This document shows, piece by piece, positions 63,753 through 64,000 of a stretch of DNA of 64,000 bases. Each line of letters begins with the position of its first letter. Positions within the stretch are counted from its first letter, which is position 1. Source of the DNA: Colius striatus (taxonomy: Eukaryota; Chordata; Aves; Coliiformes; Coliidae); NCBI RefSeq assembly GCF_028858725.1, contig NC_084768.1, forward strand, positions 1,471,853-1,535,852, read 5' to 3'. The notes under the pieces were generated by a model. The model was given only the letters and a program-made list of their open reading frames with translations. It did not search any database and was not told the DNA's origin. A program made the translations under genes and the position numbers.

Positions 63753-64000
63753 CTGGGGGAGGGGAAACCAGCCCCAAAATAACCCCAAAACAACCCTAAA
63801 CAGCCTCAAAACAGCTCCAAAACAACTGATTTTTATTTCTCCCCCTTTCCTTTTCCCCCTTTTCCTTCCCCCTTTCCCTTTCCCCCTTTTCCTTCTCCCT
63901 TTCCCCCTTTCCCTTCCCCCTTTTCCTGCCCCCTTTCCCCCTTTTCCTTCTCCCTTTTCCTTCCCCCCTTTCCCTTTCCCCCCTTTCCTTTCCCCTTTTC

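Overview
The window looks like a compact, GC-rich piece of a bird genome. Three CR1 LINE fragments in the 3'-end form typical of birds are present (about 690-1312 plus, 5887-6330 minus, 11725-12450 minus). Introns are short. The gene set is TRIM/B30.2 and SRCR, and both families are known from the avian MHC microchromosome (chicken chr 16). That this is the MHC-linked TRIM region, or its counterpart in another bird, is an inference; no class I, class II or BG gene is visible here.

Layout. 1-7.8 kb is mostly non-coding: CR1 pieces, a diverged 170-bp repeat pair, a pyrimidine-rich tract, a CCAAT/GC promoter-like block near 4.47-4.62 kb and a purine-rich minisatellite (5.1-5.7 kb). 7.84-10.9 kb holds a small four-coding-exon gene on the plus strand. 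It has an AKAP1-type N-terminal membrane anchor and an AKAP1-type KH domain but no Tudor domain. 11.0-16.4 kb is a minisatellite, a CR1 and anonymous sequence. 16.4-19.4 kb is a nearly complete plus-strand TRIM gene (RING, B-box 2, coiled coil, PRY-SPRY) with the classic seven-exon layout; one in-frame TGA in the third exon makes it either a pseudogene or dependent on an alternative acceptor 27 bases downstream. 20.24-20.76 kb is an intact PRY-SPRY exon of a second, minus-strand TRIM gene.

From 22.1 kb to the end of the window the sequence is a head-to-tail tandem array: nine complete units of 4377-4602 bp and the start of a tenth, running off the right edge. Each unit carries, on the minus strand, three TRIM coiled-coil exons (102, 23 and 113 nt) with preserved splice sites and phases, and an SRCR exon whose C-terminal part is interrupted. 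It also carries a tRNA-like sequence, two different minisatellites, a polypyrimidine tract of variable length and a 52-bp tandem repeat in two or three copies. Units 3 and 4 look identical; others are mosaics of shared variants, as expected from unequal exchange or gene conversion.

How the parts relate. The minus-strand PRY-SPRY exon plus the coiled-coil exons of unit 1 form a phase-compatible 3' half of a TRIM gene. The array looks like an amplification of that gene's middle part together with a neighbouring SRCR exon. In each unit the last coiled-coil exon ends in the phase that the SRCR exon accepts, so a TRIM coiled-coil/SRCR chimeric transcript is formally possible. I read the array as an undescribed macrosatellite built from immune-gene exons. 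Whether it is transcribed, and how far the copy number reflects the assembly, cannot be told from sequence alone.
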